Positions 47,801-57,775 are shown, counted from the stretch's first letter. The stretch is 64,000 nucleotides of DNA from Heloderma charlesbogerti (GCA_026122225.1 JANEZZ010000739.1:496001-560000); one strand, 5' to 3'. Notes: a model not told the origin generated them from the sequence alone. Translations and numbers: made by a program.

Positions 47801-50497
47801 TTCCAGCAAGCCATTAAGGAGCTGAGCAGCAAGCGCTTCAAGGGCAAGTCTCCTGAGGAGGCTCTGCACGCCATGTTCAAGCTGATGGAGGGCAAAGAGC
47901 CAGCCAATGTGGGAGCAACAGTGAGTGACAGCTCCCCTGTGAAGAGGGGAGGCAATCTCATAGTTAAACAAAACCATCCATTTAAGTGAGTTAACTCCAG
48001 ACCTGTGATATTTGTGTTTCTGTGGGACTTCAGGAAAATGTACAGAATGTAGTTTTCGGCCTAGAATTCCTAGGAATCTCAGCTTTCTTGATCTTTTAAA
48101 AAAAAATTCTAGTCCTTCTGGCTGTGAAGTTATGCTTTGGAAGCATAGCAATGCAGAGAGCCAGTGTGGAACAGTGGTTAGAGTGTTCAAAACTGGGTCT
48201 CGGGAGATCCAGGTTCTAGTCCCCACTCGTCTATGCAGCTCACTGGGTGACTTTTGGTTAGTCACTGATGCTCAGCCTAACCTACCACACAGGCTTGCTG
48301 TGAAGATAAAATGGAGAGGAGGAGGACTATATAAGCTGTCTTGGGTTCCTTGCAAGAGGAAAAAAGGCAGGATATAAATGTAATAATGAATTCATTAATG
48401 CCTGCTAAAAACTGAGAAGCCCGATGAATAAAGATGTCTCAGTAGTTGGGAATAAGACTTCGGTGCCCTGCTTCTTGGCAAAATCAGAATAAATGATGCA
48501 AAATAATAAACACCATGGAGCAAATTATGCAAAATAAGGCAGAGTATATAAGGGTGTTTTATTTGCATAATTTATACAGGTTGCAGAATTCACTCCTTGG
48601 TGCAGTTTGGATAGCTTGGATCCAGAATTCTGTTTCATATTTTTTTAGCAATATATATACAGTCCTGATTTAAGTGTCCTTAACTTAAATCCCATTTCTG
48701 TCCTTTTAAAATGTTGCTGTGCTTTAAAGGCCATGATGTATTAGGTTGTAAATGTTTTCAGTCCAGCAGTAATGGCTGTCAGTAATTTTCATTTGAGTTC
48801 TACATTTGAAAGGGATATTTTTTGCTACAAATTAGGGATGTACGAAACCCCCCTTACCTGGCTCTGCCAGGTTCCGCTGGGGGGGGGAGGCGCTCCGTCC
48901 CTCCCCCCGGAATCCTTGCTGGGGGGTGAGGCGCTCCGCACCTCCCCCCCGGAATTCTGGCCGGCCAGCTCCGCTCCGCGGGGATTCCGCGGAGCCGCCG
49001 GCCAGCTCTGCCAGCAGCCGGACATCCGGCCGCTGGCTAGCAGGGAGGCAAATGGAGGGAGGTTCCCCTTTATTTTCACCGTCTTAGTCTACATAAATAT
49101 TTATGTAGACTAAGATGAAGACAAGAAAGGGGAACGCAAATAGCATCCGCTATGCTATTTGCGTTCCTCCTTAGTTTCGCCGTCTTAGTCTACGTAAATA
49201 TTTACATAGACTAAGACAACCAAAAATAGGGAACACAAAAAGCGGCGGCCGTAGCCGCCACCATTTGCGTACGCGTTGTTTTTTTTTTTAACCCAGACGT
49301 GATAGGCTACATAAGTCTTTACGTAGCCTATCACGATTGGGGGTGGGGGGAAGACTGCAAATGGCGGTGGCGGCAGCCGGTCGGAAGACCAGCCTCCGCC
49401 GAAGCCGCCGCTGGAGCCACTGCCGTCCGGAACATCTGCCCCAGGTAAGTCTCGTCCCGGGGGGGATCCGTGGGGGGCGGGGGGGTGGCAGGCTGTTCTG
49501 CCACGGAGTTCGGAGGGCCAAATGCACTGGCATTTGGCCTCACCGAGATCCGTGGCAGAATTCTCTGACATCCCTACTACAAATAAAATAAAAACTAACC
49601 TAAATGTTAAAACATCTATTGGATATTATTTGGTTTAATGCCTCTGATGTGTCTTCTTATTGCAACAGATCTGCACAGTTCGCTGTGCGTGTTTAGATCA
49701 GCCTTCCCCAACCTGCTTCTCTCCAGATGTATTGGACTACAACTCCCCAACCCTGTGCTGGCTAGAGAATACTGGGAGTTGTAGTCCATCATGTCTGAAG
49801 GGCACCAGGCTGGGGAAGGCTGGTTTAGGGCTCAGTCCTATGGGATGGCCATAAGCCTCCGAACTCGGAGGCTTACAGGCATCCAATGCAGAGTGGGATG
49901 TGCAGTGGAGGCGATCTTCACCTCTGCATTTCAGCTATATGATCTTTTTCACCCGTCTAGCTGAGGTGTGGGGGAAAGGGGCTGGGGATCACTTGTACAC
50001 CTGCTTCCCCAGTCCCCTCCCCTCCCTGACCCTGTGGAGGGGCAGGGGCAGGGAGCTCAGACTCCTGGGTCTGAGGTCAGAGCAGTGTCTCCAACCTTGG
50101 ATCCAGGAATCCAAACTATCCTATAGCCCCCCCAGACTCTATCTAGCGGCCATAGGATTGCTCTCTCCAGTATTATCTCAGAGAGATGAGGCAGTTAGCA
50201 CATCCACACTGTCTCTGAACCTATTATTTTGTGTTCACTGGAATCATCCCAGCACTAAAAAAAAAAGTGATGCTCTAACCACCACCACCAACTTGCTGCT
50301 TTACTGTCTTGCAGAAATCTATCATGGTCGGTGCGGTGGACAGACTGACAGACACAAGCAAATACACGGGCTCCCACAAGGAACATTTTGATGAAAGTGG
50401 CAAGGGCAAAGGGATCGCTGGGTGTGCAGACCTGGCTGACAGCAGTGGCTACGTCGGGGCTTACAAGGGTGCTGGCACATACGACAAGTCCCACTAG
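44868..50497 (+). CDS. TPPP2: TPPP2-like protein, copy A
   Basis: Tubulin polymerization-promoting protein family (p25-alpha domain); the family binds tubulin and microtubules, and mammalian TPPP2 is expressed in testis and sperm. Coding exons 44868-45037, 47767-47920 and 50315-50497 give 168 residues; human TPPP2 is about 170. Donors and acceptors are canonical (GTGAGC, GTGAGT; AG before 44863, 47767 and 50315). Diagnostic stretches are [33 protein letters not shown] and [14 protein letters not shown]...[11 protein letters not shown], which fit TPPP2 better than TPPP or TPPP3. The 5' splice site of the leader exon is not identified; five bases of leader precede the ATG. Relative to copy B it carries Arg for Gly after MD, His for Arg after HKE, and Cys for Arg after GIAG; the last two positions are, as I recall them, Arg in mammals. 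The frame is intact, so it may be functional and diverging. Confidence 0.93.
45198..45519. mobile_element. hAT (Charlie-like) element, unsplit relative
   Basis: Shares internal blocks with the 4.1-kb element (TTAGAATGGGGAAAAA, AAACCACC, GGCCGGATTTGGCCC) and the same terminal layout. Located in intron 1 of TPPP2 copy A. Confidence 0.6.
46025..46346 (+). mobile_element. L2-clade LINE 3' end
   Basis: Codes for [11 protein letters not shown] (then a stop) and [20 protein letters not shown], followed by a T-rich 3' UTR with GTGAACTGCCTTGAGAGGGC. Confidence 0.75.
46347..46755. mobile_element. Non-autonomous DNA element, family C
   Basis: Ends GGCTCAATCCTATGG and GATAGGATTGTGCCCC are inverted; a CTAGACAGCTGAAATCGG / CCGATTTCAGCTGTCTAG palindrome lies inside (46600-46630). 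Related to 49826-50165 and 52286-52690. Confidence 0.6.
46952..47084. mobile_element. Palindromic MITE, 133 bp
   Basis: Inverted arms of about 50 bp: TCTACACATAGCAGTTATA at the left against TATAACTGCTATGTGTAGA at the right, and CTATTGGT against ACCAATAG near the centre. Confidence 0.8.
47085..47260 (+). mobile_element. Old MIR-type SINE
   Basis: TAAGTGGTCGTAGTCAAGCC, TTCCAGCCTCAGC, GGGCTGTTGGAAAGATCACT and AAAGTACTCTG follow the MIR order. Confidence 0.55.
47350..47472. mobile_element. Palindromic hAT MITE, family A, degenerate
   Basis: AGGCTTCCCCCAACTTGG and GGGAAGGCTG ends with the ACAACTCCCATCATTCC / GATGGGAGCTGAAGTCC inner blocks. In intron 1 of TPPP2 copy A. Confidence 0.75.
47520..47735 (+). 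mobile_element. tRNA-derived MIR-like SINE fragment
   Basis: TTGGGTTCAAACCCCTTCTC (B-box area), CCTCACAGGGTTGTTGTGAT core and GGGCAGGATACAAGTGTGGT tail. It ends about 30 bp before exon 2 of TPPP2 copy A, close to its branch-point region. Confidence 0.7.
48154..48402 (+). mobile_element. tRNA-derived MIR-like (CORE) SINE
   Basis: GAGAGCCAGTGTGGAACAGT and GTGGTTAGAGTGTT head, TCCAGGTTCTAGTCCCCACT B box, CCTAACCTACCACACAGG core and a GGCAGGATATAAATGTAATA tail. In intron 2 of TPPP2 copy A. Confidence 0.82.
48833..49576. mobile_element. hAT-type element, 744 bp, with three internal palindromes
   Basis: The ends are inverted (TAGGGATGT... and ...ACATCCCTA) and the flanks are an exact 8-bp duplication, CTACAAAT (48825-48832 and 49577-49584), the hAT hallmark. 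The body is GC-rich and holds palindromes at 49082-49115 (34 bp, perfect), 49182-49217 (one mismatched pair) and 49298-49335 (two mismatched pairs near the centre). No transposase is encoded, so it is non-autonomous. It lies in intron 2 of TPPP2 copy A. Confidence 0.85.
49694..49823. mobile_element. Palindromic hAT MITE, family A
   Basis: CAGCCTTCCCCAACCTG and CAGGCTGGGGAAGGCTG ends; flanking 8-mers GTTTAGAT and GTTTAGGG agree at six positions. In intron 2 of TPPP2 copy A. Confidence 0.85.
49826..50165. mobile_element. Non-autonomous DNA element, family C
   Basis: GGGCTCAGTCCTATGG and CGGCCATAGGATTGCTC ends, with the CTCTGCATTTCAGC and CACCCGTCTAGC blocks shared with the 52.3-kb copy. It stops about 150 bp before exon 3 of TPPP2 copy A. 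Confidence 0.6.
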
Positions 50498-50565
50498 ATG
50501 TGGGCGGAAGCCTGCAAAGCCTTCTGAGGACCTGCCTGTTCCCTTAGGCCTTGGGAGGGGAAGCC

Positions 50566-50571
50566 AATAAA
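50566..50571 (+). terminator. Polyadenylation signal of TPPP2 copy A
   Basis: AATAAA 69 nt after the stop, in a short 3' UTR that is clearly similar to that of copy B. Confidence 0.75.
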
Positions 50572-50597
50572 CAACGACTGCTCTGGTATATTTCTGT

Positions 50598-50628
50598 CCG
50601 TGTGTGTGTGTCCGTGTGTGTGTGTATA
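50598..50628. repeat. (TG)n microsatellite
   Basis: Two TG runs separated by TCCG, just after the TPPP2 copy A polyadenylation signal. Confidence 0.9.
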
Positions 50629-50644
50629 TTGCTTTGGTCTAGGA

Positions 50645-50773
50645 CAGCCTTCCTGCACCTGATGCCCTCCAGATGTTTTGGACTAGAGCTCCCAGAATTC
50701 CTCACTGTTGGCCATGGGGCTGATTGGAATTCAAGTCCAAAACATCTGGAAACCACCAGATTGGAGAAGGCTG
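50645..50773. mobile_element. Palindromic hAT MITE, family A
   Basis: Exact 8-bp duplication GTCTAGGA (50637-50644 and 50774-50781). Lies 74 bp after the polyadenylation signal of TPPP2 copy A. Confidence 0.9.
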
Positions 50774-51559
50774 GTCTAGGATCACCCAACTGCCATACCA
50801 TGAACAATGTTATTCCCAGCCAAGTGGCTCTATGAATGGGTTTTCATGGGTGCATCTGGAGGCTGTCATCCGGCAGGAAGCAAGCAAAAGCTCACAGAGG
50901 TGGTCTGGCTTGGCCATCAATGCAATCCTTCTGAAGGCTGGATTGCACTGCCAACACCAGAGAATGCAAACGTTGCATTTTGGGTATTTTCCTTGGTCGT
51001 AGGAGATTCCTGAGCCTTTTGCAGTGGAGTCAGGATTCCTGGCACTACTTATGGAATTTTAACCGCCTGTGGCTAGGCGGCACTCTCCAGCCACACCCAT
51101 GAAGAGCAATTTCCACACTTGGCCCTGGTCCACTGAGAATCCTGTGCCCAAACTGCAGGATCCCAGAGAAGCTGACTAGGGGGTGGCTGAAGCAACAACA
51201 TGCCAGCTGGTGAGGTCGTCACAGGACAACAGCCAGAGGTGGGGAAAATCAGTTCACCAAGGTTGATAAAAACAGCTTTGAGGACACCAGAAGAGGGCTC
51301 TGAGGGTAGAAGGCCAAAGAGTGGCTGAGCCCTGCCCTGCCCTGTTCTGGCTATTATTGGGAGGCTAACTGTGAATGGAGGGGCTCATAGTGATAAAAAG
51401 GAGCTCCACTGATCCTTTGCAATGCAGAATAATCTCAGTCATCTTATGTCACAGAGTGTAGTCTTAGGAGGAAGCATGCATCTTGTGAGAGAGCCAATGG
51501 GTAGTGTTGGTCATAATGAAACTGACTGTAAAGGTGCCAACTGACTTCCCCAATATTTC

Positions 51560-51690
51560 CTCTTCCTTGGAGGAAGAGTTGGGGAACTGGTAGCCCTATA
51601 GATATTGCTGGACTACAACTGCCATCATCCCAGACCATTGGTTGTGCTGGCTGAGGTTGATGGGAGTTGAGAGTCCGGCACCATAAGAGT
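51560..51690. mobile_element. Palindromic hAT MITE, family A, degenerate
   Basis: Inner blocks GGACTACAACTGCCATCATC and GATGGGAGTTGAGAGTCC are inverted; outer ends are eroded. Confidence 0.6.
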
Positions 51691-52285
51691 TCGTAAACCA
51701 TTCATATTCTGGATGGTGTTATGACATTTTAATGCATGTATAAGAACAACTATGGGTGAATTATCTTACTTCATGGTGAAATTTCTCTTGTACATCTCAC
51801 TCAAAGATTTTATGATGCTGGATCGGAATTGGTACGAAATCTGTGAGCTAGTTGGCTCTTTCTTTCACAGAATAACACTGCCTTTCTTGCCACTGGCAGT
51901 TTCCTGGGTAGTCATACTAAAAAGCAAGTGAGATCAGCCGTGATGTCATAGACAACTTGATGAGGTCACAATGTCCACCACAAACTGGCTGAGAGCAGGC
52001 CATCTCCTTCCCAGGAGAAACACACCAAACAGGGAACAAGGCAGGGGCTGGACCACCTACCAACTCACGTAAGTAAACTCAACCTCAAACATGTACAGTG
52101 GGGAAGAGATCATCTTGTGCACTGCCTAGAACCTCTTCGGTGTTAGCTCCGGGGTCATAACTAGACGTTTTGGTGCCTTGGCTAGACTGAAAAGATCTGA
52201 ACCACACAACCATTGGTGCGCTCATTTTTGAGCAAGATTGATAATTCTAGAATGTCACATTTTGGTGTCCCCAGTCTGAACTCAA

Positions 52286-52690
52286 GGGTGCAATCCTATG
52301 TTGATAGTCGGCAGCCGCCAAAGTTGGAGGCTGGTGAGTATCCTAATGCAGGGTAGCTCACCTCTGTGCTCCAGCCACCCTGCATTTTTTCGCCCATCTA
52401 GCCATGGCACTTAGGAGCCAGAGGGAAAGAGGCTGGGGCGAGCATAGGAAGCTGCATAGGACAGTTTCCCTGGTCTTCTTGCCCCCGGGACTGCCCCCTT
52501 TTCCCCATCTCCACACTCCGTGGAGAGGTAGCCGGTGTGGTTCTCTCCATGCTAGCTGGGAGGAAGCAGGGAGTGCAATTTACTGGCTCCAAGGTTGGAG
52601 CCCTGTCTCTGACCTCTGGGCCAGTAAACCAAACAATCCGATCCCCCCCCCCCCCCCAGACACTGTCTAGGGGCCGTAGGATTGCTCTGT
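52286..52690. mobile_element. Non-autonomous DNA element, family C
   Basis: GGGTGCAATCCTATG and GGGCCGTAGGATTGCTC ends; inner CGCCCATCTAGCCATGGCAC and GACACTGTCTAGGGGCC blocks are shared with the 49.8-kb copy. A run of 14 C lies at 52645-52658. Confidence 0.6.
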
Positions 52691-52885
52691 TATTTTGAAG
52701 ATCCTATTATTTCAAACATGGAGGAAGGAAAGCAGTTGGGCCTGGGGCCACTCTTGCCTCTTAGTACAAACATTTCTTCCTCAGACCCTGCTGTATCCCC
52801 ATCACCACCCCAACTCAATTCTATATTCAGTATAGTCCCGCCTACCTTGTCTATGTTTCTGGATAACTCTTCTGCTTAAGGGTGC

Positions 52886-53014
52886 AATCCTATGGCTGAT
52901 TAGACAGGAAAAAAGTCCTACGACTCCCAGCAGTCCAAGCTAGTCATGGTGGCTGGGAAACGTTCACAGTTGTAGGACTTTTTTCTGTCTAAACATGCAC
53001 AGAATTGCACCCTA
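52886..53014. mobile_element. Palindromic MITE, family B
   Basis: GGGTGCAATCCTATG and CACAGAATTGCACCC ends with AGTCCTACGACTCCC / GTTGTAGGACTTTTTTC arms, giving one long hairpin. Confidence 0.75.
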
Positions 53015-53194
53015 AAAGTACTTATTTAATAGGTTGGTCATGTAGGTGGTATATGTGTACATGTGGAGTCTTCTGGGGGACCATAAAAGTGGGAAAGTGT
53101 CTACTACTTGGACTTGCCTGAAAGTGGAATGATATGATGTTATTCCTATTGTTTCATCAAGGATTATTTCCCCTTGTTATTTTGGACAACCAAA

Positions 53195-53545
53195 ATAACG
53201 TGATACAGTGTCAGACTAGGGCCAGGCAGGCCCAGATTCAAACCACCCGTCAATGGTGACCTTGAAACAATCGCATTGTTTTCTCCTACCCAACCACACA
53301 GGGTTGTTGGGAGAATAAAACTGTGGGGTGTAGGGGAGATAAATGCAGTGGTGGCTGGTGGCTCTGATTCTTGTGGGGCTGTAAATCCATTCTGAGTTTC
53401 TGTCAGAACCCCCCCAAAATAGGTTCAGCACCTTGGATAGCCCCTTTAGAGTTCTGGCTAGTTTTGAGTGACACCCAAAATAGATTCAAAGCTCTACCGA
53501 AATCAGAGCCACCAGCCTCCACTGGATAAATGTAATAAATAAGCA
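53195..53545 (+). mobile_element. tRNA-derived/CORE SINE, interrupted by the hAT MITE
   Basis: Body block CCACACAGGGTTGTTGGGAG and a GATAAATGTAATAAAT tail match the squamate MIR-like SINE; the 53346-53524 insertion splits the tail. Confidence 0.65.
53346..53524. mobile_element. hAT MITE, 179 bp, inserted in a SINE
   Basis: Terminal inverted repeats begin CAGTGG and extend about 23 bp with one mismatch. An exact 8-bp duplication, GATAAATG, flanks it (53338-53345 and 53525-53532). The SINE tail resumes on the far side. Confidence 0.88.
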
Positions 53546-54475
53546 AACATGGCCTTTCTTGTGCCTACCCAAGTTCAACAACCAGCTGCCTGGTGGCTAA
53601 AGGGCTGGTTTTTAGATGTAATTATTAGGCCATTAAGGGATACAGACCAATAGCAGAGGACATGTGTCTTGAATCTGCATACTAATTGTAGTCACATGTG
53701 GGAACTCAGGCAACAAGGCTTTAAGATTTAAAGGTGCATTGTCTAAATTGTATTTGAAATAATTTTAAGGGCACATTGTCAAGTAAAAACGAAGGTATCA
53801 AACTGTTCTAACATGAAAAATGGAAACCATACCGCATGCTGGACAGTGTAGTCTTTGGACATTATGGAAAGTGCTGAAAAGAGGTGTGTGTCCTCTTTCT
53901 ATCCTTCTGATGCAATGCCTGCCTTCTGAGGCACGGAGAGTGCACTACAATGCTGTAATGTCTGAAGCGGCAGCAGAAGCATGGAAAGAGCACTTCCCGT
54001 GATGTCCCAAGTCAGTCAACAGTACAAACCTATATTGATTTTGTACCACTTTAACTGACATGGGATCCCCTCCCCTAACAATCCAGTGAATCATAGTTTG
54101 CTGCCTCGACAAAGATATCCCCTTGCCCAGCCCAGAACGACAGTTCCCAGGTTCCATTGGAAAGAGAATGGAAATGACTATTAAACCAATTTGTCTGTAG
54201 TGTAGGTACCCACTTACAGGCAGGCCTGTAAGTAGGCCTTGTCAGGGGCGGCATTTTTAAATTTTGGTAAGCGGGGGCAAGATTCATAGCAAGGGTCAAA
54301 GGGCTACTCTTGTGTACAGGTGGTACATCTTAACAGCACATGTTGTGGTTGCATTTTTATACCTCATAATTTACCTCAGAGATATAGGTGCTTCTGAGGA
54401 AAAATCACATATGGTCTGATACACCAGTGTGTGGGTGTGTTTGACTGCTCTCCCGAAAAGGTACATGTTCTACAC

Positions 54476-54607
54476 CTGCCTTCCCCAACCTGGTGCCCTC
54501 CAGATGTGTTGGACTACAACTCTCAGCATTTCTAGCTAGCAGGGTTAGCTGGGGACACTGGGAGTTGTAGTTAAAACACATGGAGGGCACCAGGTTGGGG
54601 AAGGCTG
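54476..54607. mobile_element. Palindromic hAT MITE, family A
   Basis: CTGCCTTCCCCAACCTGG and CCAGGTTGGGGAAGGCTG ends, exact 8-bp duplication TTCTACAC (54468-54475 and 54608-54615). Lies 184 bp upstream of the start codon of TPPP2 copy B. Confidence 0.92.
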
Positions 54608-54790
54608 TTCTACACTTCTGCCAAAGAGGTACCTACTAAAGACAAATGATGACCACCACCACCAGGGCACAGCCCCAAGGCCTTTTCTAGGTCAAGGAGG
54701 GCTCAAAAGATAGTCTCGATTTTGTTGGAGCCAACCAAAACCCCTCCTGCTGCCTCTTTTCACTCTCTTTTCCCTGTAACTGCAGGAGGG

Positions 54791-57714
54791 ATGTCAGAAC
54801 TGGAAAAGGCCTTCCGTCGGTTTGCCGTATATGGAGACACAGCCTCCACCGGCAGTGATATGACTGGCAAGAACTTCTCCAAGATGTTGAAGGAGTGTGG
54901 CGTGATGGACGGGAAGGCTGTGACCAGCACTGATGTGGACATCGTCTTCAACAAAGTCAAGTGAGCTGGAGCAGGGTGGTGTGTTTGGACAAGCCCGTTG
55001 CAGCCAAATGGATAGGGCTGCTAGAGGGCTGCCCCTTTCCCAATCTTGCGTCCCCTGTGGAAAATAGTTTGACAAGCCATGCATGCAAGTAAAACAGTTC
55101 AGCCTTTATTAATTATTAATGCTTTGAATGAGATCATTTTACTTCCATAAGAACTTGGCAAGAAACCCATGACCACAACTGAGTCTAGGTCTACATATGA
55201 AGTAAAAGGAGGTGGTAAGAGTCCTGAGCCAGTAGAATTGCTTGTCCCATTCCAAGCGAGGGATCACTTTTTTTTTTAGTGCTTTTGTGTGATTTTAAAA
55301 GAACCCTACCTGCAAATAGGGAACTAGCACAGCAAAGAGGTAACTCAGCTAAAATGTGTCTCCCTACTATGCTAGCTTCTACATGCAGGGAGTTGGAGAT
55401 GGGTTGAGTTATGTTTTCTCTTAACTTTTTTTTAAAAATACATGCATGTGGGTTTGCATGTTTTCTCCACCTCCAATGTGAAGTGGTAAAGTCCTCTTCA
55501 GGACTTGTGTTAACTGATATGTTTCGTTGTATGTTTCTCTATGTCTTATTCCAGCAAGGAGATGCGGGGGAGGAAATTGATGCAACTGAGGGTCCATAGT
55601 ACTGAGGCTCAGAGATGTTTTCCTTCTCTATCTCCAGGAGCAAGAGCGCCCGTAACATCACGTTCCCAGAGTTCCTAGAAGCCATCAAGGAACTGAGTGT
55701 CAAACGCTTCAAAGGGAAGTCCCCTGAGGAGGCTTTGGAGGCCACACACAAGCTGATGGAGGGCAAGGAGCCTGGCAACGTGGGGGCAACAGTGAGTCAC
55801 AAAGACCTCCCCTACAAAGGCAGCATTTCCACATCCACTCTAAGACAGTAGAAACATCAGTGTGGAAAAATCAGTGGAAACTTTTGAGCAAAGTATTCCC
55901 AAGGGGGAAGCATCCTAGAATTGATTGCAGAATGAAATTGCTTTACAACAGCCTTCCCCAACCTGGTGCCCTCCAGGTTTGTTGGACTACAATTCCCAGC
56001 ATCCTCTCAGCCAGCATGGCTGGCTGGGAGGATGCTGGGAGTTGTAGTTCAACATACCTGGAGTGCATGAGGTTGGGGAAGGCTGCTTTAGAGGATGGCT
56101 CAATATTATATGCACAGGGCTGGTGTCAATAGCTGGCATACTTAGGCAGTTGCCAGGGCTATAGGACACTGGTAGGGCCAGCTGCTGATGCCTGTCTTGC
56201 CCCTCCTTAATGTTTTTTTTCTCCCTGGTTTGGCACGCCAAGCATTGCATGGGCTGTTGCCACCGCATCAAAACCGTTGGTGGGTGTGAGGGAGGGTGGG
56301 GTTGTCACAAGAGGGTAATTTCTCCAGGGCCCCTCACACCCGAGTTGGCCCTGCATCTGCATATTTATCCTTTGATAACTTCAGCATTAAGGGCCTCTCC
56401 ACATGGGGCTTTTATCCTGCGATTGAGATTGGTTACTCGTGGAAGTTTGCGGGTCCTTTACATGATGCCATCAACGTCCAGCGCCTCTCCTGTGGTTTCC
56501 GACCATTTCCACAGCTTAATTTGAAACAGAAATAATGACCTAATAAAAAGAACTGGTTTGAATCGGTTTGAATTTGTCCATGTAAAGAGGAAGTGGCTCT
56601 ATAACAACATTGCCATCTACTGGCTGTATAATGAAACATACAGAACTCACAGATACAGGGGAAAAACATGGAAGGGAAGTGCATGGAAGGACCAAGCTTA
56701 ATCCCGCAAAGAATCTGGAGGCGGAAGCCCTGGTTAAATTGCAGGATAAAAAGCCTCTATATGGGGAAGCCTTGTGTCGTTACAATTCAGACAGCTCAGA
56801 AAGAACATTAAAATCATATTCTGTGCAATGCATTTCTATGGAATTGCTTCACACTTTCAGCTGCCTGATGAGAGTTGGGTAACCAAGTGATGTATGTACA
56901 TATGTGGACTGTTCCTAATTTGGAAAATCCCATAACCTAGGGAATGAAGGTTTCTATATGATATAAGGCAAGGATGCACTTGGTTCACACACAATGACAA
57001 CCCGTGGGTTGTTTAAACCGTGGGCTGTTGGGGCCACACAAGGATGAGCAAGTGTGCTGCCTCCTGGGCGCTCACTGCTTCTGCTTTGCTAGACAACCCA
57101 AGAATGCCCATTCCTGGCTTGTTAGTCATTACATCCAAACTTGGCAGTTAGGGTTGTTGAAGGCTAAACAACCCAGAGTTTGAATCCATGGTTTGTTGTT
57201 GGATTATTGGGTTGTTTTGCAAAGCGGAAGTGGCGAGTAGGTGAGAGCTTGTTCATATGCAGCCCTGCCAATTCATGATTGGTGTTATGTGCAAACCAAG
57301 TCAATATTGGCTGCCTCCATAGTTCCCAACCTGTTTGGAGGAGGTGTAAAGCTCATGTAATCCCATTCGCCATGGGTCCTTTCTGTACGGTCAAGGACTA
57401 TACGCCCCAGTTGCAGTTCTCCGCCCAGCTAGCCACTCCATCTCTGTGAACTACCCATATGCTGGAATCAGCCCAGCACTAAAATACCCCCCCTCAACCC
57501 TCCCCCCCTTTACTGTGTGCCTGTCTTGCAGAAATCTGTTCAAGCTGGTGCAGTGGAGAGGCTGACAGACACCAGCAAATACACGGGCTCTCACAAGGAA
57601 CGTTTTGACGAAAGCGGCAAGGGCAAGGGGATAGCCGGACGTGCAGACCTGGCCCAAAACACTGGCTACGTTGGGGCCTACAAGGGTGCTGGAACATACG
57701 ATAAGTCCCACTAG
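54791..57714 (+). CDS. TPPP2: TPPP2-like protein, copy B
   Basis: Second tandem p25-alpha gene, same strand, starting 4.3 kb after copy A ends. Coding exons 54791-54960, 55638-55791 and 57532-57714 have exactly the sizes of copy A (170, 154, 183 nt) and the same phases, giving 168 residues. By direct count the two proteins differ at 25 of 168 positions: 4 in exon 1, 12 in exon 2 and 9 in exon 3. Copy B keeps [21 protein letters not shown] and the NTGYV tail seen in mammalian TPPP2, so it looks the more conserved copy. All splice sites are canonical and the frame is open. Introns are shorter than in copy A (677 and 1740 bp against 2729 and 2394 bp). Expected role: microtubule binding and bundling in the cytoplasm, perhaps sperm-related as in mammals. 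Confidence 0.94.
55949..56085. mobile_element. Palindromic hAT MITE, family A
   Basis: CAGCCTTCCCCAACCTGG / GAGGTTGGGGAAGGCTG ends and an almost perfect inner hairpin around CCAGCATGGCTGG. Flanks CTTTACAA and CTTTAGAG agree at six positions. In intron 2 of TPPP2 copy B. Confidence 0.85.
56389..56775. mobile_element. MITE with about 33-bp inverted ends
   Basis: GGGGCTTTTATCCTGCGATT at the left pairs with AATTGCAGGATAAAAAGCC at the right. In intron 2 of TPPP2 copy B. A shorter relative with GAGGCTTTTATCCTGCAACT lies at about 11490-11645. Confidence 0.7.
56979..57303. mobile_element. Non-autonomous DNA element with inverted ends
   Basis: CACTTGGTTCACACACAAT and ATGTGCAAACCAAGTC are inverted; GGGTTGTTTAAACC- and GGGTTGTTTTGC-like blocks repeat inside. 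Just upstream of exon 3 of TPPP2 copy B. Confidence 0.5.
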
Positions 57715-57775
57715 ATGTGGGCTGGAGGCTTCTGAGAACCCTGCCCTGTCCACCTGGGCCTTGGAAGAGGAGGCC

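Noticed and set aside
47411..48265. 284-codon open frame on the - strand over TPPP2 copy A exon 2
   Set aside because: It spans a MITE, a SINE and the antisense of a real exon. The composition is not protein-like and no domain is seen.
48833..49576. CpG island or promoter in the GC-rich part of TPPP2 copy A intron 2
   Set aside because: The inverted ends and exact 8-bp duplication show that the GC-rich block is a transposon.
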